Part shown: positions 17,877-26,019 of the stretch, piece by piece
Numbering within the stretch: position 1 is the stretch's first letter
How the letters are laid out: each line of letters starts with the position of its first letter
Notes under the pieces: generated by a model
Seen by the model: the letters and a program-made list of their open reading frames with translations, nothing else
What the model was told of the DNA's origin: nothing
Databases searched by the model: none
Position numbers and translations under genes: made by a program
Origin: Microlunatus endophyticus
GTDB taxonomy: Bacteria > Actinomycetota > Actinomycetes > Propionibacteriales > Propionibacteriaceae
Reading direction: 5' to 3'
NCBI RefSeq assembly: GCF_014646195.1
Contig: NZ_BMMZ01000002.1
Location: forward strand, 310,001 to 374,000
DNA: 64,000 nt

Positions 17877-18515
17877 CCGGACCGTCACCCACGGCAGGAA
17901 GAGCTGGACCAGCGGCCCGATGCAGACCGCGTACGCGACCGTGCCGATCCACAGGTCGCCGCCGAGCAGGAAGCCGCCGATCACCACCAGCACCTCGATC
18001 CCGGTCCGGACCACCCACACCGGCAGCCCGGTCCTGGCGACCAACCCGGTCATCAGCCCGTCCCGGGTGCCCGGGCCGAGCTGCGCTCCGATGTAGAGGG
18101 CACCGGCGAACCCGTTGAGCACGATGCCGATGACCAGGAAACCGATCCGCTCAGCCAACAGGTGTGGCGTCGGTAGCAGCGCCAGGCCGATGTCGACCGA
18201 AACCCCGACCAGCACGGCGTTGGCGATAGTGCCGACGCCTGGCCACTGGCGCAGTGGGATCCACAATCCGAGCACCAGGAAACTCACCGCGATCACCACC
18301 AGGCCGTAGCTGAGATGCAGATTGCGGGCGATGCCCTGGTGCAGCACGTCCCACGGCGCGACCCCGAGCGCGCCCTGGAGCATCATCGACAATGAGAAGC
18401 CGTAGATCAGCAGGCCGACGATCAGCTGGGTCAGGCGCGACGGCAGCCGACCGGCACGGAGTTGGCCCAAAGGCGTGAGCGGCAACAGCCCGGTACTGGA
18501 TCGATTGCGCGGCAT
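17787..18515 (-). CDS. yczE: YczE-family membrane protein
   Basis: This 242-residue membrane protein has about five to six hydrophobic helices and the G-A-L-G-V-A-P-W-D-V-L-H-Q-G-I-A motif of the YczE/YitT-like group. It is divergent from a MocR-type regulator, a pairing known in Bacillus and actinobacteria where the regulator (YczR) controls yczE. The substrate is unknown. ATG 18515 is used; ATG 18524 is an alternative that would place a regulator repeat over the start. The soluble C-terminal tail lies in the 90-bp convergent overlap with the pyruvyl transferase gene. Confidence 0.82.
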   Translation of the reverse strand: MPRNRSSTGLLPLTPLGQLRAGRLPSRLTQLIVGLLIYGFSLSMMLQGALGVAPWDVLHQGIARNLHLSYGLVVIAVSFLVLGLWIPLRQWPGVGTIANAVLVGVSVDIGLALLPTPHLLAERIGFLVIGIVLNGFAGALYIGAQLGPGTRDGLMTGLVARTGLPVWVVRTGIEVLVVIGGFLLGGDLWIGTVAYAVCIGPLVQLFLPWVTVRLAVADPIDTPADTPQARPAGGDKTVCDRA

Positions 18516-18522
18516 GCAGAGC

Positions 18523-18563
18523 ATTCTGGCAAAATTGGCCTCATACTCAATATCCAATTCTGG
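18523..18563. promoter_or_regulatory. Paired repeats between yczE and the MocR gene
   Basis: Direct repeats ATTCTGG occur at 18523-18529 and 18557-18563, starts 34 bp apart. An inverted pair AATTGG (18533-18538) / CCAATT (18554-18559) sits between and over them. MocR regulators bind paired repeats of this spacing class, so this is the likely operator. Confidence 0.6.
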
Positions 18564-18591
18564 ATCGGCGGACCTGGACAGGAGTGGACCC

Positions 18592-20040
18592 ATGGCGACG
18601 ACTCATTGGGTCACCGCGGCGCAGCTGGCCGAGCTGTTGGGCGATCGGAGCTGGCAGCCGCCGGTCTACCGCGACCTGGCCGAGCGGTTGCGGCTGTTGG
18701 TGATCGACGGCCAGCTGCCCGACGGGGTCCGGCTGCCAAGCGAACGGGATCTGTCCGCGGGCCTCGGGCTGAGCCGCACCACCGTGACCAATGCGTACGC
18801 CGCACTCCGGGATCTGAGCGTGCTGGCGGCCCGCCGCGGGGCCGGCAATTTCGTCCAGCAGCCCGAGGGCGGGATGGCCAGCAGTCTGCTGCCGGTGACC
18901 CTGGCCGCCGACGAGGACAACGCGCTGGTGGCGCTCAACACCGCGTCCTCGACCGCTCCTCCGGGGCTGAGTCGTGCCTATCACGCTGCTGCCGAAAGGC
19001 TGCCGTCGCTGCTCAGCGGCACCGGCTATTTTCCCGACGGGGTGGAGCCGCTGCGGTCCGCGCTGGCCGATTGGTTCGGTCGTCGCGGACTGCCGACCAG
19101 CCCCGAGCAGTTGATCATCACGGTCGGATCGCTCTCGGCCTGGAACGTGATCCTGCAGGCGCTGGTCGATCCCGGTGATCCTGTGCTGCTGGAATCTCCG
19201 ACCTACTACAACGCCATCGAGGCCTGCCGGCGCCTGGGGACCCGGTTGGTGCCGTTCCCGATCTCGGCCGACAGCTGGGATCCGGGCCGGCTGCAGACCT
19301 TGCTGGCGCGGTCGCGGGCGCGGCTGGCCTTCCTGATCCCGGAGTTTCAGAATCCGACCGGGATCTGGCTGGACGAGGAGCAACGGCGGGCCGCCGCCCG
19401 GGTGCTCAACCGGCACCAGGTGGTCACTGTCATCGACGAGACACTGCTGGAGTTGCGGCTGGACGGAGATGATGAGCGGACGCCGATGGGGAGTCTGCTG
19501 GACAACGCGATCACCATCGGCTCGGCGAGCAAGTCGTTCTGGGGAGGGTTGCGCATCGGCTGGATCCGCGCGCCGAAGCCCTATGTCCGCAGGTTGATCG
19601 AGACCCAGGCGACGATGGACAACGGTGCGGCGCCCTACGAGCAGCTGGTGGTCACCGAGCTGATGACCGATGCGGACCGGATCCTGGAGCACCAGCGGCG
19701 GCGGATCCGGTCCCAGCGTGATCATCTTGTCGACCAGGCCGCCCGGCTGCTGCCGGAGTGGAACGTCGTCGTTCCGCACGGTGGGCTGTCACTGTGGTTC
19801 GAGCTGCCAACCGAGTCATCGAATCTGATCACCGCACTGGCGCGCAAGCGCGATCTTGTGCTGACGCCGGGACCGCGGTTCTATCCGCGTGGCGGCGGGC
19901 GTCGGCATCTCCGGGTGCCCTATGTCGGGGAGCCAGCGGTGCTGACCGAAGCCGTACGCCGACTTTCCGTTACCTGGCAGGAAAGCAAGTCCAGCCCTGC
20001 CGATACCGGACGGCGTGCGCCGGCGGAGTTGATCATTTGA
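18592..20040 (+). CDS. MocR-type regulator (GntR HTH fused to aminotransferase fold)
   Basis: This 482-residue protein has an N-terminal GntR winged helix (Y-R-D-L-A-E-R-L-R-L-L-V-I-D-G, R-L-P-S-E-R-D-L-S-A-G-L-G-L-S-R-T-T-V) and a fold-type I aminotransferase domain with the PLP lysine motif I-G-S-A-S-K-S-F-W-G-G-L-R-I-G-W. It likely senses PLP or an amino-acid adduct and controls yczE. ATG 18592 has GGAG 7 nt upstream. The 3' end overlaps the convergent HhH-GPD gene by 8 bp. A pyridoxal kinase gene lies at 34 kb. Confidence 0.93.
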   Translation: MATTHWVTAAQLAELLGDRSWQPPVYRDLAERLRLLVIDGQLPDGVRLPSERDLSAGLGLSRTTVTNAYAALRDLSVLAARRGAGNFVQQPEGGMASSLLPVTLAADEDNALVALNTASSTAPPGLSRAYHAAAERLPSLLSGTGYFPDGVEPLRSALADWFGRRGLPTSPEQLIITVGSLSAWNVILQALVDPGDPVLLESPTYYNAIEACRRLGTRLVPFPISADSWDPGRLQTLLARSRARLAFLIPEFQNPTGIWLDEEQRRAAARVLNRHQVVTVIDETLLELRLDGDDERTPMGSLLDNAITIGSASKSFWGGLRIGWIRAPKPYVRRLIETQATMDNGAAPYEQLVVTELMTDADRILEHQRRRIRSQRDHLVDQAARLLPEWNVVVPHGGLSLWFELPTESSNLITALARKRDLVLTPGPRFYPRGGGRRHLRVPYVGEPAVLTEAVRRLSVTWQESKSSPADTGRRAPAELII

Positions 20041-20623
20041 CCTCGACCTCGGCCCGCTGCCGGGCCTTCTCCTCCTTCTTGGTCTGCCGCACCTTGATCA
20101 ACGACGACGGGTCGACGATGTCGGCGACCGAGCGGAAGACACCGTCCTCGCCGTAGCGGCCGGCCGCCTCGCGCCAGCCCGCAGGCGTGACACCGCGTTG
20201 TTTTCCCAACAGGGCAACGAAGATCGAAGCCTTCTGATCGCCGAAACCCGGTAGTGCCGCGATCCGCTTCTTCAACTCGGTCCCGTCGCTGACATCGGCC
20301 CACAGATTGGCCGCGTCACCGTCGTACTCCTCCACCAGCGCCTGGCAGACGGCGTGCACCCGCTTGCCCATCGAGCCCGGGAAGCGGTGGATCGCCGGTC
20401 GCTCGGCACAGAGCGCGACGAAGTCGTCGACTTCCATCGCAGCGATCCGGCCGACGTCGAAGCTGCCGCCCATCCGCTCGGCTATCACCGCCGGCCCACT
20501 GAACGCCTTCTCCATCGGCACCTGCTGATCCAGGGTCATCCCGACCAGCAATGCGCTGGGGCTGGCCGACAACAGGTGATCGGCCTCGTCGTTGCCGGTC
20601 AGGTGCAGTTCCGGTGCGCTCAT
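20033..20623 (-). CDS. HhH-GPD-type base-excision repair protein
   Basis: This 196-residue protein resembles the small actinobacterial HhH-GPD family: L-L-V-G-M-T-L-D-Q-Q-V-P-M-E-K-A-F-S-G-P near residue 25 and a helix-hairpin-helix I-A-A-L-P-G-F-G-D-Q-K-A-S-I-F near 120. It lacks an Fe-S cluster C-terminus. A glycosylase activity is presumed from the fold only. ATG 20623 follows a CACAAT -10 by 6 nt, so the mRNA is probably leaderless. Confidence 0.85.
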   Translation of the reverse strand: MSAPELHLTGNDEADHLLSASPSALLVGMTLDQQVPMEKAFSGPAVIAERMGGSFDVGRIAAMEVDDFVALCAERPAIHRFPGSMGKRVHAVCQALVEEYDGDAANLWADVSDGTELKKRIAALPGFGDQKASIFVALLGKQRGVTPAGWREAAGRYGEDGVFRSVADIVDPSSLIKVRQTKKEEKARQRAEVEVK

Positions 20624-20629
20624 GCGGCC

Positions 20630-20635
20630 ATTGTG
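20630..20635 (-). promoter_or_regulatory. -10 element CACAAT, leaderless start
   Basis: CACAAT on the minus strand lies 6 nt before ATG 20623 of the HhH-GPD gene, with no SD between. Confidence 0.5.
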
Positions 20636-20753
20636 TCCCGTCAGTCAGGGTCTTGACCAGTTCCCGTCAGCGGTGCTCGGCCGCTACGGGATCGCCACCT
20701 GACAGCTCGGACCGGAGGGAGTCGCCCCCTGTGTTTCGGCGGGAGGGCCGACT

Positions 20754-20782
20754 ACAGTGGGCGGTGTGATCGCCATCACACC
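20754..20782 (+). promoter_or_regulatory. -10 TACAGT and CRP-type palindrome upstream of the CBS gene
   Basis: TACAGT (20754-20759) is followed by a perfect inverted repeat with arms GGTGTGAT (20763-20770) and ATCACACC (20775-20782). The core TGTGA-N6-TCACA equals the CRP/FNR-family consensus. It covers the likely transcription start, so binding would repress. It could also fold as an 8-bp RNA hairpin. Confidence 0.65.
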
Positions 20783-20815
20783 CTGAGCGACCGCGTGCGG
20801 AGCACGGGAGGCCCC

Positions 20816-21250
20816 ATGCATATCTCAGACATCCTGCGGACCAAGGGCACCGAGGTGGTCATGGTGCCACCGGATCTGCTCGTGCGGGAACTGCTCGACG
20901 TTTTCAAGGCGCGCAATCTCGGCGCCGTCGTCGTCTCGGTCGAAGACCGTGTCGCGCTGGGCATCGTCTCCGAACGCGATGTCGTGCGCCACCTGACGGA
21001 TGGCCCCACCACCCTCGACCAGCCGGTTCACCTGATCATGACACCGGCCGACCGGATGCACACCTGCACCGCATCCGACACCGTCGACAGTCTCGCCCAG
21101 CTCATGACCGAGCGCCGGGTCCGGCACATCCCCGTCCTCGACGACGACGGCCTGCTCGCCGGCATCGTCAGCATCGGCGACGTGCTCAAGACCCGGATCG
21201 GCGAGCTCACTTCCGAGCGCGACGAACTAGAGGCCTACGTCAGCACGTAG
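20816..21250 (+). CDS. CBS-domain pair protein
   Basis: This 144-residue protein consists of two CBS motifs (a Bateman module). The first ends G-I-V-S-E-R-D-V-V-R-H-L and the second has the typical R-V-R-H-I-P-V-L-D-D-D-G-L-L-A-G-I-V-S-I-G-D-V. Such stand-alone modules bind adenine nucleotides and are often stress-induced, but the partner is unknown. ATG 20816 has GGGAGG at 20806-20811, 4 nt upstream. Confidence 0.93.
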   Translation: MHISDILRTKGTEVVMVPPDLLVRELLDVFKARNLGAVVVSVEDRVALGIVSERDVVRHLTDGPTTLDQPVHLIMTPADRMHTCTASDTVDSLAQLMTERRVRHIPVLDDDGLLAGIVSIGDVLKTRIGELTSERDELEAYVST

Positions 21251-21271
21251 CCGACCGGTACGACTTACGAC

Positions 21272-21346
21272 AAACTCGAGTTGTCATGAGTTCCACGCCG
21301 TCAGGCACCGATTTCGGCCGCCGAACTCGAGTTGTCACGACTTTCG
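21272..21346 (-). repeat. Two-part dispersed element, copy 1
   Basis: Two half-units centred on the palindrome AACTCGAGTT (21273-21282 and 21324-21333) are spaced 51 bp apart, with CCGATTTCG between them (21308-21316). Read on the minus strand it aligns with 39411-39487 at the same spacings. Confidence 0.8.
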
Positions 21347-21374
21347 CCCTGCCCAGTGACCCCTGCCCAGTGAC
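21347..21374. repeat. 14-bp perfect tandem duplication
   Basis: CCCTGCCCAGTGAC is present twice head to tail (21347-21360, 21361-21374), directly after the dispersed element. Confidence 0.9.
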
Positions 21375-21555
21375 CCCAGAACCGGCGCGCCGAACCGGGG
21401 AACGGCACCCGCGAGCGCAGCGAGCCGGCCCCGAGGTACGAAGGGGCTGGGTCTCGCTCATCATGGACGCCAGTGCGCACGGGGGGTACGGGGGTCGTCC
21501 CCCGGAACCGCCACCACAAGACCAAGACCGGCGGCAGCGGCACCCAGACGGACGC

Positions 21556-22956
21556 CTACAGATTGATCATGTGCCCTTCGATGCCGTGGATCGCTTCCTT
21601 GATCGCCTCGGACAGTGTCGGGTGGGCGTGCACATTGCGGCCGACCTCGGCCGCGGTCAGATCCCACTTCTGGGCCAGGGTCAGCTCCGGCAGCAATTCG
21701 GTCACGTCCGGCCCGATCATGTGGGCGCCGAGCAGCTCGCCGTACTGGGCGTCGGCGACGATCTTGACGAAGCCGACCGCCTCGCCCAAGCCGTGGGCCT
21801 TGCCGTTGGCGGTGAACGGGAACTTCGCGACCTTGACCTCGTGGCCGGCAGCCTTGGCCTGCTCCTCCGACAGCCCGAAGGAGCCGATCTGCGGCTGGCA
21901 GTAGGTCGCCCGCGGGATATTGGCGTAGTCGATCGGCATCGTCTCGGCGCCGGCGATCGTCTCGGCCGCGACCAGGCCCATCGCCGAGGCGTTGTGGGCC
22001 AGCATGATCTTGGCCGTGACATCGCCGATGGCGAAGATGTTCGGCACTGAGGTCCGGCAGTATTCGTCGATCTCGATGGCACCGCGCTCGGTGAGCTTCA
22101 CACCGGTGGCCTCCAGCCCGTAGCCCTCTGTGCGCGGCGCGAAGCCGATCGCCTGCAGCACCTTGTCGGCCTCCAGCACCTGCTGGTCGCCGCCTGCGGC
22201 AGGACTGACCGTGACCTTGACCTTCTCGCCCGAATCGTCGATCGTCCCGACCTTGGTGCCGGTCAGCACCTTGACGCCCAGCTTGCGGTACGCCCTGGCC
22301 AGTTCGGCGGAGATCTCGGCGTCCTCGGTCGGGACCATCCGGTCCAGGAACTCCACGATCGTCACATCCACGCCGTAATTGGCCAGGACGTAGCCGAATT
22401 CGACACCGATCGCACCGGCGCCGGCGATGATGATCGAGCCGGGCAGGTTGTCGGTGAGGATCTGCTCCTCGTAGGTGACGACCCGCTCGCTGAGCTGGGT
22501 GCCGGGCAACAGTCGGGTTGTGGCTCCGGTCGCGACGATCGCGTTGTCAAAAGTGATCTCGGTCTCTCCCCCGCCACCCAGCGCGACGGTGAGCGCGTTC
22601 GGGCCGGTGAAGGTGCCCCAGCCCTCGAACTCCTTGATCTTGTTCTTGCGCATCAGGAAGTGCACGCCCTTGCTCATCCGGTCCGCGACCGACCGGCTGC
22701 GCTTGTAGGCCGCGCCGAAATCGAAGGTCACTTCACCGCTGATGCCGAAGGTCGAAGCCTCGTGGTTGAACACGTGGGCCAGTTCGGCGTTGCGCAGCAA
22801 CGCCTTGGAGGGGATGCAGCCGACGTTCAGGCAGACACCGCCCCAGTACTTGGTCTCCACGATCGCCACCGACTTGCCGAGCTGCGCGGCGCGGATGGCG
22901 GCTTCATATCCACCGGGACCGGCCCCGAGGACGACGACATCGAAGTGTTCGGTCAT
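21556..22956 (-). CDS. lpdA: Dihydrolipoyl dehydrogenase (E3)
   Basis: This 466-residue flavoprotein disulfide reductase has FAD motif [14 protein letters not shown], redox motif [15 protein letters not shown] (two Cys five apart), an NAD site [13 protein letters not shown] and the C-terminal His-Glu pair (H-A-H-P-T-L-S-E). It reoxidises lipoamide in pyruvate and 2-oxoglutarate dehydrogenase complexes. A lipoate ligase lies at the window's far end. ATG 22956 follows TAGAGT by 7 nt, indicating a leaderless mRNA. Confidence 0.97.
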   Translation of the reverse strand: MTEHFDVVVLGAGPGGYEAAIRAAQLGKSVAIVETKYWGGVCLNVGCIPSKALLRNAELAHVFNHEASTFGISGEVTFDFGAAYKRSRSVADRMSKGVHFLMRKNKIKEFEGWGTFTGPNALTVALGGGGETEITFDNAIVATGATTRLLPGTQLSERVVTYEEQILTDNLPGSIIIAGAGAIGVEFGYVLANYGVDVTIVEFLDRMVPTEDAEISAELARAYRKLGVKVLTGTKVGTIDDSGEKVKVTVSPAAGGDQQVLEADKVLQAIGFAPRTEGYGLEATGVKLTERGAIEIDEYCRTSVPNIFAIGDVTAKIMLAHNASAMGLVAAETIAGAETMPIDYANIPRATYCQPQIGSFGLSEEQAKAAGHEVKVAKFPFTANGKAHGLGEAVGFVKIVADAQYGELLGAHMIGPDVTELLPELTLAQKWDLTAAEVGRNVHAHPTLSEAIKEAIHGIEGHMINL

Positions 22957-22963
22957 GAACCGA

Positions 22964-22969
22964 ACTCTA
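22964..22969 (-). promoter_or_regulatory. -10 element TAGAGT of lpdA
   Basis: TAGAGT on the minus strand is 7 nt before the lpdA ATG, with no SD; the transcript likely starts at the A of ATG. Confidence 0.55.
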
Positions 22970-23105
22970 GTGTGGGACCGAACCCCGGCCGCGTCGCGGG
23001 GTCCTTGCGGCGGCGTCGTCGGCTACTGAATGACAAATGGGTATCACCCTCCGCGACACCCACTTCGTGACCAAGTTGGAACGAAGAAATATCTCGCCCA
23101 TGAGT

Positions 23106-23111
23106 TATTGT
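23106..23111 (+). promoter_or_regulatory. -10 element TATTGT of the HTH-MurA gene
   Basis: TATTGT is followed by 6 nt and GTG 23118, which argues for the GTG start and a leaderless transcript. Confidence 0.5.
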
Positions 23112-23117
23112 CCTGTG

Positions 23118-24644
23118 GTGACTGAATTGACTCTCGACCACATCGGCGGACTGATCCGCGACGCGCGCAAGCACCGCGGACTCACCCAGACCCAACTGGC
23201 GTCCCGTCTCGGCACCAGTCAGAGCGCGGTCCACCGGATCGAGGCGGGCAATCAGAACCTCAGTCTGGACATGGTCACCCGGATCGCCGAAGCGCTGGAC
23301 AGTCCGATCATCTCGGTCGGCGGCAACGGCCCGACCCACCTCCGGGTCCGCGGCGGCAACAAGCTGCATGGCAGCATCGAGGTCCGCTCGTCCAAGAACG
23401 CCGCCGTCGCAGTGCTCTGCGCCAGCCTGCTGAACCGGGGCCGTACGGTCATCAAGGACATCGCCCGGATCGAGGAGGTCAACCGGATCGTCGAGGTGCT
23501 GACGTCGATCGGGGTCAAGGCGACATGGTCGGCGGACAAGGCCGATCTGGAGATCATCCGTCCCGACGAGCTCGACCTCGATGCGATGGACGTCGAGGCC
23601 GCCCGCCGGACCCGCAGCATCATCATGTTCTTCGGGCCGCTGTTGCACGCCTACGACAAGTTCCAGCTGCCGTACGCCGGCGGCTGCGACCTGGGTGCGC
23701 GGACGATCGAACCGCATCTGCAGGTGCTGCGGCACTTCGGCCTGGACGTCACCGCTACCAACGGCTACTACCAGAGCATCGTCAATACCAGCGTCGAGCC
23801 GACCCGGCCGATCACGCTGACCGAACGCAGCGACACCGGCACCGAGAACGCTCTGCTGGCGGCGGCGATGAATCCGGGCGTGACCGTGCTGCGCAATGCC
23901 AGCCCGAACTACATGGTGCAGGACCTGTGCTTCTTCCTGACCAAGCTCGGCGTCGAGATCGACGGCATCGGCACCACGACACTGACCATCCGCGGCAAGT
24001 CCGAGATCAGCACCGACGTCGAGTACTACCCGTCGGAAGACCCGATCGAGGCCATGAGCCTGATCACGGCCGGCATCGTCACCAACTCCGAGTTGACGAT
24101 CAGCCGCGCACCCATCGAATTTCTGGAGATCGAGTTGTCGATCTTGTACGAGATGGGCTTGGATTTCTTCCTGAGCGAGGAATACCGCGCCCAGAACGGC
24201 CAGACCCGACTGGTCGACATCACCGTCCGGCCGAGCCTGCTGCGGGCGCCGATCGACAAGATCCACCCGATGCCGTTCCCTGGCCTCAATATGGACAACC
24301 TGCCGTTCTTCGCCGTGATCGCCGCTGCCGCCGAGGGCAGCACGCTGATCCACGACTGGGTCTACGAGAACCGCGCGATCCACCTGCTGGAGTTGAACAA
24401 ACTCGGCGCCGACATCTCCCTGCTGGATCCGCACCGGCTGCGCGTCAACGGCCCGACCCGGTGGCGAGGCTACGAGATCGTCTGCCCGCAGGCCCTGCGG
24501 CCCAGCGTCTGCATCCTGCTCGGCATGCTGGCGGCCCGTGGCGAGTCGGTGCTGCGCGACGTCTACATGATCAACCGTGGCTACGAGGACCTGCCGAACC
24601 GGCTGAACGCGATCGGCGCCAACATCGAGGTGTTCCGGGACTGA
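23118..24644 (+). CDS. MurA-like enolpyruvyl transferase fused to an XRE helix-turn-helix
   Basis: This 508-residue protein has an N-terminal Cro/XRE domain (about 8-62; L-I-R-D-A-R-K-H-R-G-L-T-Q-T-Q-L-A, T-S-Q-S-A-V-H-R-I-E) joined to a MurA/EPSP-fold domain. K93-N94 (S-S-K-N-A-A), Cys190 in A-G-G-C-D-L-G-A-R-T and the Arg of A-L-R-P-S match catalytic or substrate residues of MurA. The position of the MurA general base Asp (E. coli D305, F-P-T-D-M) reads F-P-G-L-N-M here (Asn391). Similar HTH fusions are widespread in actinobacteria beside a normal MurA, so this is probably a paralog with altered or regulatory function. GTG 23118 is chosen from the promoter; ATG 23100 and 23037 are alternatives. 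Confidence 0.88.
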   Translation: MTELTLDHIGGLIRDARKHRGLTQTQLASRLGTSQSAVHRIEAGNQNLSLDMVTRIAEALDSPIISVGGNGPTHLRVRGGNKLHGSIEVRSSKNAAVAVLCASLLNRGRTVIKDIARIEEVNRIVEVLTSIGVKATWSADKADLEIIRPDELDLDAMDVEAARRTRSIIMFFGPLLHAYDKFQLPYAGGCDLGARTIEPHLQVLRHFGLDVTATNGYYQSIVNTSVEPTRPITLTERSDTGTENALLAAAMNPGVTVLRNASPNYMVQDLCFFLTKLGVEIDGIGTTTLTIRGKSEISTDVEYYPSEDPIEAMSLITAGIVTNSELTISRAPIEFLEIELSILYEMGLDFFLSEEYRAQNGQTRLVDITVRPSLLRAPIDKIHPMPFPGLNMDNLPFFAVIAAAAEGSTLIHDWVYENRAIHLLELNKLGADISLLDPHRLRVNGPTRWRGYEIVCPQALRPSVCILLGMLAARGESVLRDVYMINRGYEDLPNRLNAIGANIEVFRD

Positions 24645-24645
24645 A

Positions 24646-24672
24646 GCTGCGGCTTAGCGCTGCGGGCTAACG
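24646..24672. repeat. Imperfect 13/14-bp tandem duplication at a convergent junction
   Basis: GCTGCGGCTTAGC (24646-24658) and GCTGCGGGCTAACG (24659-24672) differ by one inserted base and two changes. The second copy holds the stop codon of the sulfotransferase-like gene. Confidence 0.65.
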
Positions 24673-26019
24673 CCTCGGGCGAAGACGCCGCAGCGCCCGT
24701 CGCCTCAGCTCGCTGAACAGGTCGCGCCGCGTCGCCTCGGCGACGAGCGGTTGGTTTGCGATCTGCCGGCGGACCGAGTCGATCTTGTGCCGAAGGGCCT
24801 CGATCTCGGACTCGGTTCGCCGACGCCGTTCCGCCGCGCGCTGCTCGCGGTTACGACGATCGATGGCCGTCAAGACTGGAGCACGTTCGGGATCCGGCGG
24901 TCTGGTCGGTGTATATCGGCCCATCGTCTCGACCAGCCCGACCGTCAGCCGGGCCGCCAGATCCGCGCTGACGGAATCGATCGTGGGATTGTCGACCGCA
25001 GGATCGTTGTCGGCCGGTGTCCGGGCCGACCGGTCCAGATCACGGATCGGTCCCATGATCTTCACACCCGAGTCGATGATGTCGGTGACCATCATCCGCG
25101 CGATCTCGCCGGCTCGCTGTGCGGCCCAGCCGGGCAGCCGGATGCTGTGACTTCCCGCCGCGACCGGCTGCTCCTGCAGACGGCGGATGGCGCCGTATCT
25201 GATCAGAGTGGTGTAGTCGGTGCCGGTATAGCCGGCCGAACGGTAGAGCTGGTTGAAGCGACGGACCAGCTCTACCTCCTCGAGCGCGAGGGATCGGTTG
25301 GATCGCAGATCGCGGGGTGTCAGCGTTCCCGGGACCACGTCGAGGAGCTCCTCGAAGCTCCGCACCACGAATTCCGGGTCGCGCTCGTCGACCGCGATCA
25401 CGGTGACGCGCTCGCGTCCGGCGACCTCCACCCAGCGGCGGACCAGAAGGTCGTGGCGATGGCGAAGCCAGAAGGTCGGGGTGATCTTGCCGGAGCGGGG
25501 CTCGGAAAGAATCGCCTGCAGCCACTCGTCCCAGGGGTAGACCAGACGGTTCTGGATGTATTGCTGCCATTGGGAAGGAAGGATCGAGGCCAGCGGACGC
25601 AGGGTGATCACCACCTGCACGTCACTGCCGAGGCGTTCGAGCAGCCACTCGATCCGCTCCTGGGGCGTCTCGGAATAGAACTCGCTGCTCAGAACGCCGA
25701 GCCGGGCCCCGGACGACCTGATCTCGTCGAGCATCTCGAACCAAGCTGCCGTCGAGGTTTCGACACTCTGCCCGGGTTCGACAGTTCTGCTCGAGACGGC
25801 GGTCGCTGCATTGAGTTCGTGGTTCTGCCGACCGGGATAGACGACACCCTGCTCCCGTAGACTCGCCCGATTCTGCCCCAGCCCCGCCTGCAGGGTCGTC
25901 GTACCCGTCTTGTGCGGGCCGATGTGCAGCACCATCGCAGGCAAGCCGGTCGGCCCGGACTTCATCGGCGTTCCGGTGTCTGATCGGGTGGCACCAGGTC
26001 CGGTGGCCGGGTCATCCAC
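24667..26019 (-). CDS. Sulfotransferase-like protein with C-terminal coiled coil
   Basis: This 450-residue protein has a PAPS-binding loop-like motif near the N-terminus (V-L-H-I-G-P-H-K-T-G-T-T-T-L-Q, about 30-44) and V-V-I-T-L-R-P-L-A-S-I-L-P-S-Q-W at the 3'-phosphate region, as in sulfotransferase-like proteins of glycan loci. Residues about 390-450 are charged helices (R-R-N-R-E-Q-R-A-A-E-R-R-R-R-T-E) ending in a very basic tail. It likely sulfates a surface glycan. Its start (26019) overlaps the stop of the upstream 162-aa gene by 8 bp, so the pair is translationally coupled. It is next to the TagF-type genes. Confidence 0.75.
   Translation of the reverse strand: MDDPATGPGATRSDTGTPMKSGPTGLPAMVLHIGPHKTGTTTLQAGLGQNRASLREQGVVYPGRQNHELNAATAVSSRTVEPGQSVETSTAAWFEMLDEIRSSGARLGVLSSEFYSETPQERIEWLLERLGSDVQVVITLRPLASILPSQWQQYIQNRLVYPWDEWLQAILSEPRSGKITPTFWLRHRHDLLVRRWVEVAGRERVTVIAVDERDPEFVVRSFEELLDVVPGTLTPRDLRSNRSLALEEVELVRRFNQLYRSAGYTGTDYTTLIRYGAIRRLQEQPVAAGSHSIRLPGWAAQRAGEIARMMVTDIIDSGVKIMGPIRDLDRSARTPADNDPAVDNPTIDSVSADLAARLTVGLVETMGRYTPTRPPDPERAPVLTAIDRRNREQRAAERRRRTESEIEALRHKIDSVRRQIANQPLVAEATRRDLFSELRRRALRRLRPRR

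Larger units (their letters stand above)
21251..21555. other. 305-bp convergent gap rich in repeats
   Basis: The gap between the CBS gene and lpdA holds one copy of a two-part dispersed element (21272-21346), a 14-bp tandem duplication (21347-21374) and a GC hairpin CGGGGG-TCGT-CCCCCG (21489-21504) without a T-run. No gene is supported here. Confidence 0.6.

Noticed and set aside
21489..21504. GC hairpin as terminator of lpdA
   Set aside because: The stem is short and no T-run follows on either strand, so I kept it only as a note within the gap.
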